From: an uncultured Butyrivibrio sp.
GTDB taxonomy: Bacteria; Bacillota; Clostridia; Lachnospirales; Lachnospiraceae
DNA length: 25,197 nucleotides
NCBI GenBank assembly: GCA_910577605.1
Contig: CAJTON010000002.1
Coordinates: 140,816-166,012, forward strand
Direction of reading: 5' to 3'
The stretch's first letter is position 1, and every line of letters starts with the position of its first letter. Made by a program: the position numbers and the translations under genes. Below, one piece after another: positions 1 through 6,440 of the stretch. The notes under the pieces are model-generated. The model searched no databases, was not told where the DNA came from, and saw only the letters and a program-made list of their open reading frames with translations.

Positions 1-558
1 CCACAGCACCGCCACCATATCAAGGCCGGCGTTTGCCGCGGTACGCACGTCCACCTCTGAATCGCCCGCATACAGCGTATGCGCGGCGTCGCTTCCAAGC
101 TCCCTAAGCAGAGCCTTTATCATTCCGGAATCAGGCTTAGGCAGTATACTGCCTTCGACTCCCGCCGCCTTATCGACAAGCCCCTCAAAATATATTCCGT
201 CAAGCTTCTGCACTGCCGATTTTATTTTGTTAGAGGCAATTCCGATTTTACAGCCGCGGCTTTTAAGCTCGCGAAGCAGCGGCAGGATACCGTCGTACGG
301 ACCTGTCTTGTCGTTGCAATGTATCTGATAATGCGCTTTGAAATCCTCAAAAACAGCGTCAAACTCTTCACCCGTAACGCCGTCCGGCAGCGCTCTCTCA
401 ATAAGCCTCCGCACGCCGTTTCCCACAAAGCGGCGCACCTCCTCAAGCGTGCGCGCCGGATGACCATGCTTTGCCAGCGCGTAATTGGTGCTGTCGCACA
501 GATCCTCCAGCGTGTCTAACAAAGTTCCGTCCAAATCAAAAATAACCGTGTCGTACAT
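1..558 (-). CDS. HAD-superfamily phosphatase, phosphoglycolate phosphatase-like (3' end cut by window edge)
   Basis: This is a cytoplasmic hydrolase of the haloacid dehalogenase superfamily, most like Gph/PGPase. The start is the ATG at 558-556, preceded by AAGGAG at a spacing of 5. The visible 186 codons carry motif I FDLDGT near residues 7-12 with both catalytic Asp (D8, D10), a helical cap region, motif II in the GIASNK segment, the motif III Lys in LPKPDSG, and the acidic motif IV YAGDSEVD. Only the last few dozen residues should be missing. The other HAD gene lies 46 bases upstream on the same strand, so the two are probably cotranscribed. The family removes phosphate from small metabolites such as 2-phosphoglycolate or nucleoside monophosphates; the true substrate cannot be read from the sequence. 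Confidence 0.9.
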   Translation of the reverse strand, partial: MYDTVIFDLDGTLLDTLEDLCDSTNYALAKHGHPARTLEEVRRFVGNGVRRLIERALPDGVTGEEFDAVFEDFKAHYQIHCNDKTGPYDGILPLLRELKSRGCKIGIASNKIKSAVQKLDGIYFEGLVDKAAGVEGSILPKPDSGMIKALLRELGSDAAHTLYAGDSEVDVRTAANAGLDMVAVLW

Positions 559-604
559 ATAAACTCCTTTTCCACGAGGCTTTTTGCGCCTTGCGGTACT
601 TTCA

Positions 605-1324
605 TTACCTGTCCGCTATCAATTCAAGGACGTGCCCTATTTCCCCGTCCTCAAAAACATATTTGCAGTACGAAAGCGTCCCGTCTACGGGCGACGAATC
701 CGTTCTCACATAAAGCGCGTCCATTCCCACGGCTTTCGCCCCCGCAATATCCGCTCCGCAGTCATTGCCGATCATAATGCTTTCTTTCACGTCAAGTCCG
801 TGTTTCTCTATCAGCCGATTAAAAAAAGCCGGGTCGGGTTTTTTGCAGCCTTCGTCCGACGAAATAAAAATATCGTCGAAGCAGTCCGTAATGCCCGTCT
901 GCAAAAGCTCCTGCCAAGTGAACACCCGCTGCGCGTTTGACAAAAGATATACTTTTTTGCCCGCCGCTCGAAGGCCGTCAAGGACCTTGCGCGAATTTTC
1001 AAAAAGCCTTAATTTCAAGGTAGAGATCCTGCGAAACGCCTCTCCCGCGCTCCATATTTCCTCATCGGAAATCTCAGGTCTGCGACTGCGGCATATCGAG
1101 GCGAACACCGGCAATATGTCTGTCTCCGGATATTCATAAGGACTTGGCCTTGCAGAAAGCGCCGATGCTTCGGCTTCGTAAAGCTCTCGCGCCTCCTCTC
1201 CCGTGTACTTCATCCCGCGCGGTGTAAGCCACGCGGCAAATCCGTTCCATGTCTGCTCACAATACTCGTCGGTATGTATGTCTATAAGCGTTCCGTATAA
1301 ATCAAAAATAAAATTTTTATACAT
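605..1324 (-). CDS. HAD-superfamily hydrolase (DxYGT variant)
   Basis: This is a 239-residue HAD subfamily IA protein, likely cytoplasmic. Motif I reads FDLYGTLID near residues 7-15, so the second motif Asp (the usual phosphatase acid/base) is Tyr, as in 2-haloacid dehalogenases. Motif II LLSNAQ, the motif III Lys in CKKPDPAFF and motif IV IGNDCGAD are present. An open frame extends upstream to 1393, but the ATG at 1324-1322 fits better: it begins directly with the family's MYKNFIFD start, and a convincing promoter (TTGTAC, 17 bases, TACAAT) overlaps the extra codons. It is the first gene of a likely two-gene HAD operon. The substrate is unknown; it could be a phosphatase that uses another acid/base residue, or a dehalogenase-like enzyme. 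Confidence 0.88.
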   Translation of the reverse strand: MYKNFIFDLYGTLIDIHTDEYCEQTWNGFAAWLTPRGMKYTGEEARELYEAEASALSARPSPYEYPETDILPVFASICRSRRPEISDEEIWSAGEAFRRISTLKLRLFENSRKVLDGLRAAGKKVYLLSNAQRVFTWQELLQTGITDCFDDIFISSDEGCKKPDPAFFNRLIEKHGLDVKESIMIGNDCGADIAGAKAVGMDALYVRTDSSPVDGTLSYCKYVFEDGEIGHVLELIADR

Positions 1325-1364
1325 ATCAGAAGAATGTCCTCTTTTCCCGATAAATAACAAATTG

Positions 1365-1393
1365 ATTGTAGCATAATAAGGTAACGCGTACAA
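1365..1393 (-). promoter_or_regulatory. Promoter of the HAD operon
   Basis: On the minus strand there is TTGTAC (1393-1388), a 17-base spacer and TACAAT (1370-1365), with an extended -10 TG one base upstream of it. Transcription would start near 1358, about 34 bases before the ATG at 1324. This supports the shorter start for the downstream HAD gene. Confidence 0.65.
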
Positions 1394-1440
1394 GGATTTT
1401 TGCCCGATATAAAAAAGAGATCAAAAAATTCAAAACCTTC

Positions 1441-1468
1441 TTGCATTTTTATTTTTATACTGTAAAAT
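1441..1468 (+). promoter_or_regulatory. Promoter of the ZTP riboswitch / purine operon
   Basis: TTGCAT (1441-1446) and TAAAAT (1463-1468) are separated by 16 bases in an AT-rich stretch. The predicted start near 1475 lies just ahead of the first riboswitch stem at 1480, as expected for a leader RNA. Confidence 0.5.
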
Positions 1469-1473
1469 AATAT

Positions 1474-1574
1474 TAACGGCTGCGTAACTGACGGAAAGTG
1501 GGATCACCCACGGGGAGCGCAGCAGGTAAATGCCGACCGTCTGGGCGCCGCTTAGGGTACCTTGGCGGTTTTTT
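1474..1574 (+). promoter_or_regulatory. ZTP (pfl motif) riboswitch controlling purine genes
   Basis: This is a cis-acting leader RNA that senses ZTP/ZMP (AICAR ribotide), the purine intermediate that builds up when 10-formyl-THF is short. The first stem is CTGCG (1480-1484) with CGCAG (1518-1522). Inside it are the conserved GTAACTGACGGAA segment and a hairpin of GTGGG (1498-1502) with CCCAC (1507-1511), followed by CGGGGAGCG. The 3' half holds the hallmark CCGTCTGGGC (1537-1546), which forms the pseudoknot side. An intrinsic terminator follows at once. Established behaviour of the class is that ligand binding prevents termination. The downstream genes are exactly the two that make and consume formylated ZMP, which fits. 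Confidence 0.93.
1548..1574 (+). terminator. Riboswitch-controlled intrinsic terminator
   Basis: CCGC (1548-1551) pairs with GCGG (1565-1568), extended by AGG with CCT across a small internal mismatch and a tight loop, followed by six T (1569-1574). Its 5' strand directly abuts the riboswitch pseudoknot segment, the usual arrangement for mutually exclusive folding. Confidence 0.75.
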
Positions 1575-1655
1575 ATTCCCGCGAGCAATGAGCCAGCACG
1601 AGCATTCGGCGAATGCCGCGAGGGTATTGACTTCAAAAACAAACAGGAGGCTATC

Positions 1656-2369
1656 ATGCAGAAAAAATCACTCGCGCAGGAGCTTGGTCTGACAAGCTAT
1701 CCCGGAAGGGGAATCATAATCGGCAGGACGCCGGACGGCACAAAAGCCGCAATAGCTTATTTTATTATGGGAAGAAGCGCAAACAGCCGCAACCGCGTAT
1801 TCGTGGAGGACGGAGAAGGGATCCGCACGCAGGCGTTTGACCCCGCAAAGCTTGAGGATCCGAGCCTTATAATCTACGCTCCCGTCCGCGTTCTCGGCAA
1901 CAAGACCATCGTCACCAACGGCGATCAGACCGACACCATCTACGACCTTATGGACAAGCAGTATACCTTTGAGCAGTCTTTGAGAAACAGGGAATTTGAG
2001 CCGGACGCTCCCAACTATACGCCCAGAATTTCCGGCATCCTTCATTTTGAGGGAGGAGATTTCAACTACGCCATGTCGGTTCTTAAAAGCGACAACGGAA
2101 ATCCCGAATCCTGCAACCGCTACACCTTCGCGTACTCCAATCCGCTTTCGGGAGAGGGGCGTTTTATCCACACCTATATGGGCGACGGCGAGCCTCTTCC
2201 AAGCTTTGAAGGCGAGCCCGCTTTAGTTGATATCCCCGACAGCCTAGACGAATTTACCGAAACCGTCTGGACAAACCTTGACGATAACAATAAGGTATCT
2301 CTTTTCACGCGCTACATCGACATTGCGTCGGGAAAATACGAGAGCCGTATAGTGAATAAGAACCGATAA
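1656..2369 (+). CDS. IMP cyclohydrolase, PurO-like
   Basis: This 237-residue cytoplasmic enzyme of the IMP_cyclohyd (PurO-type) family closes the ring of FAICAR to give IMP, the last step of de novo purine synthesis. The start is the ATG at 1656 with AGGAGG at 1645-1650; a longer open frame to 1530 runs through the riboswitch and is rejected. Family features are the N-terminal SYPGRGIIIG segment (residues 14-23), AYFIMGRSANSRNR near residues 35-48, and a late EGRFIHTYMGDGEP segment. It is the first gene behind the ZTP riboswitch, and the stand-alone AICAR formyltransferase is two genes downstream, so the pair replaces a bifunctional PurH. An 81-base leader separates the terminator from the start codon. 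Confidence 0.93.
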   Translation: MQKKSLAQELGLTSYPGRGIIIGRTPDGTKAAIAYFIMGRSANSRNRVFVEDGEGIRTQAFDPAKLEDPSLIIYAPVRVLGNKTIVTNGDQTDTIYDLMDKQYTFEQSLRNREFEPDAPNYTPRISGILHFEGGDFNYAMSVLKSDNGNPESCNRYTFAYSNPLSGEGRFIHTYMGDGEPLPSFEGEPALVDIPDSLDEFTETVWTNLDDNNKVSLFTRYIDIASGKYESRIVNKNR

Positions 2370-2379
2370 GGGACAAAAA

Positions 2380-2877
2380 ATGGAAATAATCAACGAAGCT
2401 AACGACAAATTCAAGGATATGCAGGAGGGGATATGCGGGCTGCTGTTTGATATTTTACGACGGATAAACGCTGTTGAAAAGGATATTTTCGACCGCAACG
2501 AGGCAATCGAAACCGGCAAGCCCGCTCTTGGTATCCCTAAAAACCAGATCGCTCCCGGACAAAAGGAGCTATGGGGCGAATATAAGGAGCGCCTGTACCA
2601 GATAATCGCGCCCGTCTGCACCGAAAAGCTGATAGGAAAACGGTACGGCGGTTCTTTCGGCAGTCCGCAGAAATATGACTATATTGACGGCGAATGCAAA
2701 ATAAATTTTATAATGAAATCGTCAAAAAAAGCCGTAATAGAAACGCACTACCGCCACGGAATCGACAGCAAACATAAATTTGTCATCAGGAACATCGACG
2801 GTAAATGGCTTATCGACGAGGTTTATTACGGCTTTGAAAATGACGGAAATACATGGTACTCAGACAGCATAGGATAA
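2380..2877 (+). CDS. NTF2-like small protein, possible immunity-protein homologue
   Basis: This 165-residue protein has no signal peptide or membrane segment. The N-terminal half is helical (DILRRINAVEKDIF, then WGEYKERLYQII). The C-terminal half is strand-rich and ends HKFVIRNIDGKWLIDEVYYG, the curved-sheet ending seen in NTF2-like/SnoaL folds and in NTF2-fold immunity proteins of the RhsIA type. The start at 2380 lies 10 bases after the purO stop, with AAGGG as ribosome binding site, and the AICAR formyltransferase begins 32 bases after its stop, so it belongs to the riboswitch-controlled operon. No toxin gene is adjacent. It could be an immunity protein, a small-molecule-binding NTF2 protein or an unknown purine accessory; the fold call is by pattern only. 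Confidence 0.7.
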   Translation: MEIINEANDKFKDMQEGICGLLFDILRRINAVEKDIFDRNEAIETGKPALGIPKNQIAPGQKELWGEYKERLYQIIAPVCTEKLIGKRYGGSFGSPQKYDYIDGECKINFIMKSSKKAVIETHYRHGIDSKHKFVIRNIDGKWLIDEVYYGFENDGNTWYSDSIG

Positions 2878-2909
2878 AAATTTAGTTGAAAAAATCAGGA
2901 GGTATAAGA

Positions 2910-4085
2910 ATGAAAGAATTTGAACTGAAATACGGCTGCAACCCCAACCAGAAGCCCTCGCGCGTATTTATGAAGGATGGCGAGCTTCCCATAGAGATAC
3001 TTTGCGGCAGACCGGGGTATATAAATCTTCTAGACGCGTTCAACGGCTGGCAGCTTGTGAGAGAGCTGAAAAAAGCCACCGGACTTCCCGCCGCGACCTC
3101 TTTTAAGCACGTTTCTCCGGCGGGCGCGGCTGTCGGGCTTCCTCTTACCGACGTTGAGCGCAAAATTTACTGGGTGGACGACATGGGCGAGCTTTCCCCT
3201 CTCGCGTGCGCGTACGCGAGAGCGCGCGGAGCCGACAGAATGTCCTCTTTCGGCGATTTCATCTCGCTCTCCGACGTATGCGACGCCGATACCGCAAAAC
3301 TTATAAAGCGCGAAGTTTCGGACGGAATCATAGCTCCCGGCTATACCGACGAGGCGCTTGAAATTCTCTCAGCCAAGAAAAAGGGAAATTACTGCATAAT
3401 CAGAATCGACGAAAATTATTCTCCCGCCCCCATTGAGCAGAAGGATGTTTTCGGCGTGACCTTCGAGCAGGGACGCAACGAGCTTGTGATAGACGACGGG
3501 CTTTTCGCCAATGTCGTAACCGACAATAAGGAGATTCCCGATCAGGCAAAAACAGACCTCGCTATCGCCATGATAACGCTCAAATACACGCAGTCCAACT
3601 CCGTGTGCTACGCCAAAGGCGGACAGGCGATCGGCATCGGCGCCGGACAGCAGTCAAGGATCCACTGCACACGCCTTGCCGGACAGAAGGCTGACAACTG
3701 GTTCCTTCGCCAGTCGCCGAAGGTCCTCTCCCTTCCCTTCAAAGACGGAATCGGCAGAGCCGACCGCGACAACACCATCGACGTATATATCGGAGACGAA
3801 TACATGGACGTGCTCGCGGACGGAATATGGGAAAAATTCTTCACGGAAAAGCCCGAAGTTTTCACCCGCGAGGAAAAAAGAGCGTGGCTTGACAATATGC
3901 AGGACGTATGCCTCGGTTCCGACGCTTTTTTCCCGTTCGGGGACAATATCGAGCGCGCCCACAAAAGCGGCGTAAAATACATCGCCCAACCCGGCGGTTC
4001 GGTCCGCGACGACAATGTTATCGAGACCTGCAACAAATACGGAATTGCGATGTGCTTTACAGGAATAAGACTGTTCCACCATTAA
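2910..4085 (+). CDS. purH: Phosphoribosylaminoimidazolecarboxamide (AICAR) formyltransferase, stand-alone
   Basis: This enzyme transfers a formyl group from 10-formyl-THF to AICAR (ZMP), giving FAICAR, the penultimate step to IMP. The protein is 391 residues, against a little over 500 for bifunctional PurH: it has the transformylase part only and lacks the N-terminal cyclohydrolase. The catalytic Lys-His pair is visible as SFKHVSPAGAAVG (K66, H67), and the conserved core reads YTQSNSVCYAKGGQ followed by IGIGAGQQSRIHCTRLAG. The end IAQPGGSVRDDNVIE and the GIAMCFTGIRLFHH tail are typical. The start is the ATG at 2910 behind AGGAGG (2898-2903), not the upstream TTG at 2886. Its substrate ZMP is the precursor of the riboswitch ligand, giving direct feed-forward control. 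Confidence 0.96.
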   Translation: MKEFELKYGCNPNQKPSRVFMKDGELPIEILCGRPGYINLLDAFNGWQLVRELKKATGLPAATSFKHVSPAGAAVGLPLTDVERKIYWVDDMGELSPLACAYARARGADRMSSFGDFISLSDVCDADTAKLIKREVSDGIIAPGYTDEALEILSAKKKGNYCIIRIDENYSPAPIEQKDVFGVTFEQGRNELVIDDGLFANVVTDNKEIPDQAKTDLAIAMITLKYTQSNSVCYAKGGQAIGIGAGQQSRIHCTRLAGQKADNWFLRQSPKVLSLPFKDGIGRADRDNTIDVYIGDEYMDVLADGIWEKFFTEKPEVFTREEKRAWLDNMQDVCLGSDAFFPFGDNIERAHKSGVKYIAQPGGSVRDDNVIETCNKYGIAMCFTGIRLFHH

Positions 4086-4098
4086 AATCTGTTTCAAG

Positions 4099-4119
4099 TA
4101 TTTTTGACAGACAAAAATA
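4099..4119. repeat. AT-rich inverted repeat after the purine operon
   Basis: TATTTTTG (4099-4106) and CAAAAATA (4112-4119) are perfect 8-base inverted arms around a 5-base loop, 14 bases after the purH stop. It may weakly help end transcription from either side, but its low GC makes it a poor classical terminator. Confidence 0.4.
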
Positions 4120-4142
4120 TGACTGCCGCCCCTTGGGGTGAT

Positions 4143-4694
4143 TCAAGTTTGGTGCCCCGCTGCAAGCAGCGGGGTATTTGACTCGTAAGAATACTCCATA
4201 CCAAAATCCCTATCGTCGGTTTCGTCCGAAAGATAGTTGTAACCGCAATCGGATACTACCGAAAATCCGCATTTTTCATGGGTTTTAAGGGACGCGGTAT
4301 TCTTCTTGCCCACGCAGTCACAAATGCGGAAAGCGCCTTGTTTTTTCAATTCCTCAAGCAGTCCGTTCAGAAGCCTGAAAGCGCAGCCCTGCCTCCTTCT
4401 GTCGGGGCGCGTTTCAAGAGCCTCTATATAATAGAACCCCTCTTTGACCTTATACAGCCTTAACGCGCTGACCCAAACGCCGTTCTCTTCCAGAACCCAA
4501 TAAGCATTTGCCGGACATGAAAGAAACTCCGTCCCGATATACTCAAGAAAATCGGATTCGACCTTCTGCAAGGCAAGCTCTGTATCCTCTGTTTCGGGAT
4601 AAAAATAGTCCGTGTTTTCCATATTGCTTTCCGCGTAAATATCCATTATATTTCTCGGATCTATATCCGTATTCTCCGTGATTTTCAATAACAT
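4143..4694 (-). CDS. GNAT-family N-acetyltransferase
   Basis: This 183-residue cytoplasmic protein has the GNAT fold: it moves an acetyl group from acetyl-CoA to an amine, acceptor unknown. The acetyl-CoA loop is visible as ETRPDRRRQGCAFRLLNGLL (about residues 94-113), preceded by strand YYIEAL and followed by the ASLKTHEKCGF segment typical of motif B. The start ATG at 4694 has a G-rich ribosome binding site (GACGGGGGC). It is the last gene of a leftward group after the ABM protein, 17 bases apart. The C-terminal tail NTPLLAAGHQT is encoded by the GC-rich palindrome at 4153-4176 and looks like an add-on to the domain. Confidence 0.88.
   Translation of the reverse strand: MLLKITENTDIDPRNIMDIYAESNMENTDYFYPETEDTELALQKVESDFLEYIGTEFLSCPANAYWVLEENGVWVSALRLYKVKEGFYYIEALETRPDRRRQGCAFRLLNGLLEELKKQGAFRICDCVGKKNTASLKTHEKCGFSVVSDCGYNYLSDETDDRDFGMEYSYESNTPLLAAGHQT
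4153..4176. repeat. GC-rich perfect palindrome at convergent gene ends
   Basis: CCCCGCTG (4155-4162) and CAGCGGGG (4167-4174) form an 8-base GC-rich stem with a CAAG loop, extendable by G-T and T-A pairs. A smaller CCCCTTGGGG palindrome lies just left at 4130-4139. The hairpin falls between the purH 3' end and the last codons of the acetyltransferase. Neither side carries a clear T tract, so it may be a REP-like element or a bidirectional end structure. Confidence 0.55.
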
Positions 4695-4711
4695 AAAAGC
4701 CCCCGTCAGGT

Positions 4712-5044
4712 CTATTCCCTGATATATTTTTTATCGTTCTCTCCAAATCCGCTTTCGTCCGAAACGAACCTCTCCACTCTCATGTGCAGATCATATTTGT
4801 CCCTGAGCCTTGCGACAGTCTTCATCATCTCCGACGCATGGTGCGCGTCTATGGCGCTTTGACTTCTCCAGCTGTCGATAAGCAGAACGGTCTCGCTGTC
4901 GTTTAATGGCAAAAAATACTCATACCTGAGATTTCCCTCCTCGCTCCGTATCAGTTCCGCCGTTTTGCTGCTTTCCATTTCCTCGGCAAATTTTCTGGCG
5001 TTTCCGTTTTCGCCGCTGTAATATATATTGACCGTTATACCCAA
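4712..5044 (-). CDS. ABM-fold (antibiotic biosynthesis monooxygenase / YgiN-like) protein
   Basis: This 110-residue protein has a single dimeric alpha/beta-barrel (ABM) domain: first strand GITVNIYYSG, then FAEEMESSKTAELIRSEEGNLRYEYFL, the mid-domain ETVLLIDSWRSQSAIDAHHAS with its conserved W and tandem His, and a final strand LHMRVERFV. Known members act as quinol monooxygenases, haem-degrading enzymes or small-molecule binders; which applies here is not visible. The start is a TTG at 5044-5042 with GGGAGG seven bases upstream; no ATG is in a plausible place. It sits 21 bases after the exporter subunit stop and 17 bases before the GNAT gene, suggesting cotranscription with both. Confidence 0.85.
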   Translation of the reverse strand: MGITVNIYYSGENGNARKFAEEMESSKTAELIRSEEGNLRYEYFLPLNDSETVLLIDSWRSQSAIDAHHASEMMKTVARLRDKYDLHMRVERFVSDESGFGENDKKYIRE

Positions 5045-5065
5045 CGTTTTGCCTCCCGATATTTT

Positions 5066-5509
5066 TTACGCCTCTTTACGCTTTCTTCGCCCGCGGAAAA
5101 GCTTCTGCGGCAGTTCAAATACCATCACGATTCCTAAGACTATGGCGACGGTTATTTTGATCGCCTCAAAACCGCTGTCCTTGGCAAGAGCAGTCTGCCC
5201 TGTGACCAGATAGTAAGCCGTCCAGTATATGCCCGCGCCCGGAACAAGAGGCAGAAGCCCCGATATAAGAAAGACCGTCACCGGACATTTCTCCCACACC
5301 GCGCAGAAGCGCGAAACCAGGCTTACAAGCAGCATGGCAAAAAATGTGGATTCCGTCGGGCTGAAAAACGTATATTCGTTCAGGACATAGTAAAGCGCGA
5401 ATCCCATTCCCCCGATAATCCCGCAGTGCAGATAATATTTTGACGGCGTTCTGAAAAGCAAAGCAAAAGCCACAGTGCCTACAGCGGCAGCCGCGATTTT
5501 GATAATCAT
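5066..5509 (-). CDS. Threonine/serine exporter family protein, small subunit (ThrE_2/YjjB-like)
   Basis: This 147-residue integral membrane protein has four to five hydrophobic helices (AAAAVGTVAFALLF, the HCGIIGGMGFALYYVL region, FFAMLLVSLVSRFCAVW, VFLISGLLPLVPGAGIYW and ITVAIVLGIVMVFEL). The LPLVPGAGIYW motif and the basic tail FRGRRKRKEA are typical of the YjjB half of ThrE-type exporters. The start ATG at 5509 overlaps the stop of the large subunit gene by four bases (ATGA), so the two are translationally coupled and very likely form one complex. The family exports amino acids or, in some bacteria, dicarboxylates; the substrate here is not determined by sequence. Confidence 0.93.
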   Translation of the reverse strand: MIIKIAAAAVGTVAFALLFRTPSKYYLHCGIIGGMGFALYYVLNEYTFFSPTESTFFAMLLVSLVSRFCAVWEKCPVTVFLISGLLPLVPGAGIYWTAYYLVTGQTALAKDSGFEAIKITVAIVLGIVMVFELPQKLFRGRRKRKEA

Positions 5510-6294
5510 ATGATCGTACCTCCGAAGGCGTGTCTGTATATAAGAAAGACTACTCCAACGCCTATAGCTATGCTCACAAAAACAAGAATCGCGTCAAGAA
5601 GTCTTATAAAGCCCGACAGATAATCTCCGTAGGCTATATCCCTGACTCCGTTTGTAAATTCCACTCCGGGAATAAGCGGTATGATAGCTCCGATTATCAT
5701 ATGGCTTAAGCTGTCGCCAAGTCCAATACGATAGCATATTATACATATCAAGGTTACTACCGAGCTTCCGAAAATGTTTCCCGGTATTTTTGACAGATGC
5801 GGACCGCTTATATAGAGAACGTAAACGTACAGGATAATTCCGGCCGCAAGCGCAACCCCCGCGTCTTTGAAACTTCCGCCAAAAAGGATGGAAAAGCCCG
5901 CGCTTCCCACTCCCGACGCAAGGATCTGCATAATATGCCTTTTATCTCTCATGTCGCGGATCTGCCGAAGCTTTTCCTCCGCTTCCGAAGGCGTATAAAA
6001 ACCCTCGGCGATCTCGCGCGAAAGCTGGTTCACAGCGACTATTTTATCCAGCCTCGCTCCGCTGCTGACAGAAATCTGCCGCACCCCCGCAAATGACTTG
6101 CCTGTGGCGAAAATCCCGTTGCTCAGCACATAAAATTCCTTTTCATCTACGCCGTAATATCCGGCTATTCTCTCCATAGTCTCCTCGACTCTGAATATCT
6201 CCGCGCCGTTTTCAAGCAGAATATGTCCCGCTTCAATGGCTATATTAAGAATCCTCTCCGTATCCGGTTTTTTTGCTTCCTTTTCCGAATCCAT
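5506..6294 (-). CDS. Threonine/serine exporter family protein, large subunit (ThrE/YjjP-like, DUF1212)
   Basis: This 262-residue protein has a soluble N-terminal domain (about residues 10-125) containing the family segments ALEAGHILLENGAEI-like IEAGHILLENGAEIFRVEET and YVLSNGIFATGKSF, followed by about five membrane helices (residues 128-258) including the conserved IIGAIIPLIPGVEFTNGVRD. This corresponds to the N-terminal half of ThrE. It pairs with the overlapping small-subunit gene downstream. The start ATG at 6294 has AGGAC nine bases upstream. It is the first gene of the leftward group that continues with the ABM and GNAT genes; a TATAAT box lies upstream at 6326-6321. Confidence 0.94.
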   Translation of the reverse strand: MDSEKEAKKPDTERILNIAIEAGHILLENGAEIFRVEETMERIAGYYGVDEKEFYVLSNGIFATGKSFAGVRQISVSSGARLDKIVAVNQLSREIAEGFYTPSEAEEKLRQIRDMRDKRHIMQILASGVGSAGFSILFGGSFKDAGVALAAGIILYVYVLYISGPHLSKIPGNIFGSSVVTLICIICYRIGLGDSLSHMIIGAIIPLIPGVEFTNGVRDIAYGDYLSGFIRLLDAILVFVSIAIGVGVVFLIYRHAFGGTII

Positions 6295-6320
6295 TTTACA
6301 CGTCCTGTCCTATATAATTG

Positions 6321-6326
6321 ATTATA
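6321..6326 (-). promoter_or_regulatory. Probable -10 box of the exporter operon
   Basis: A perfect TATAAT on the minus strand (6326-6321) lies 27 bases before the exporter ATG. No good -35 hexamer is seen at the usual distance, so the promoter is either weak or activator-dependent. The 146-base gap up to 6441 also holds a short CGGGC-AGC-GCCCG hairpin (6402-6414) in the leader of the rightward gene. Confidence 0.4.
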
Positions 6327-6440
6327 CTATAACATCTTTTGCTGCTCTTGTGAAGCGCGGCAGACATATCTTTGACCGCGGCGGCATAAAATTACTTATC
6401 ACGGGCAGCGCCCGCAAAACATATCCGCAGGAGCAGAGCC

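Noticed and set aside
1530..1655. Longer N-terminus for PurO starting at 1530
   Set aside because: The extension lies inside the ZTP riboswitch and its terminator; the ATG at 1656 has AGGAGG and the family N-terminus.
2380..4085. A contact-dependent toxin partner for the immunity-like protein
   Set aside because: The neighbours are both purine enzymes; no toxin, Rhs or LXG-type gene is present in the window.
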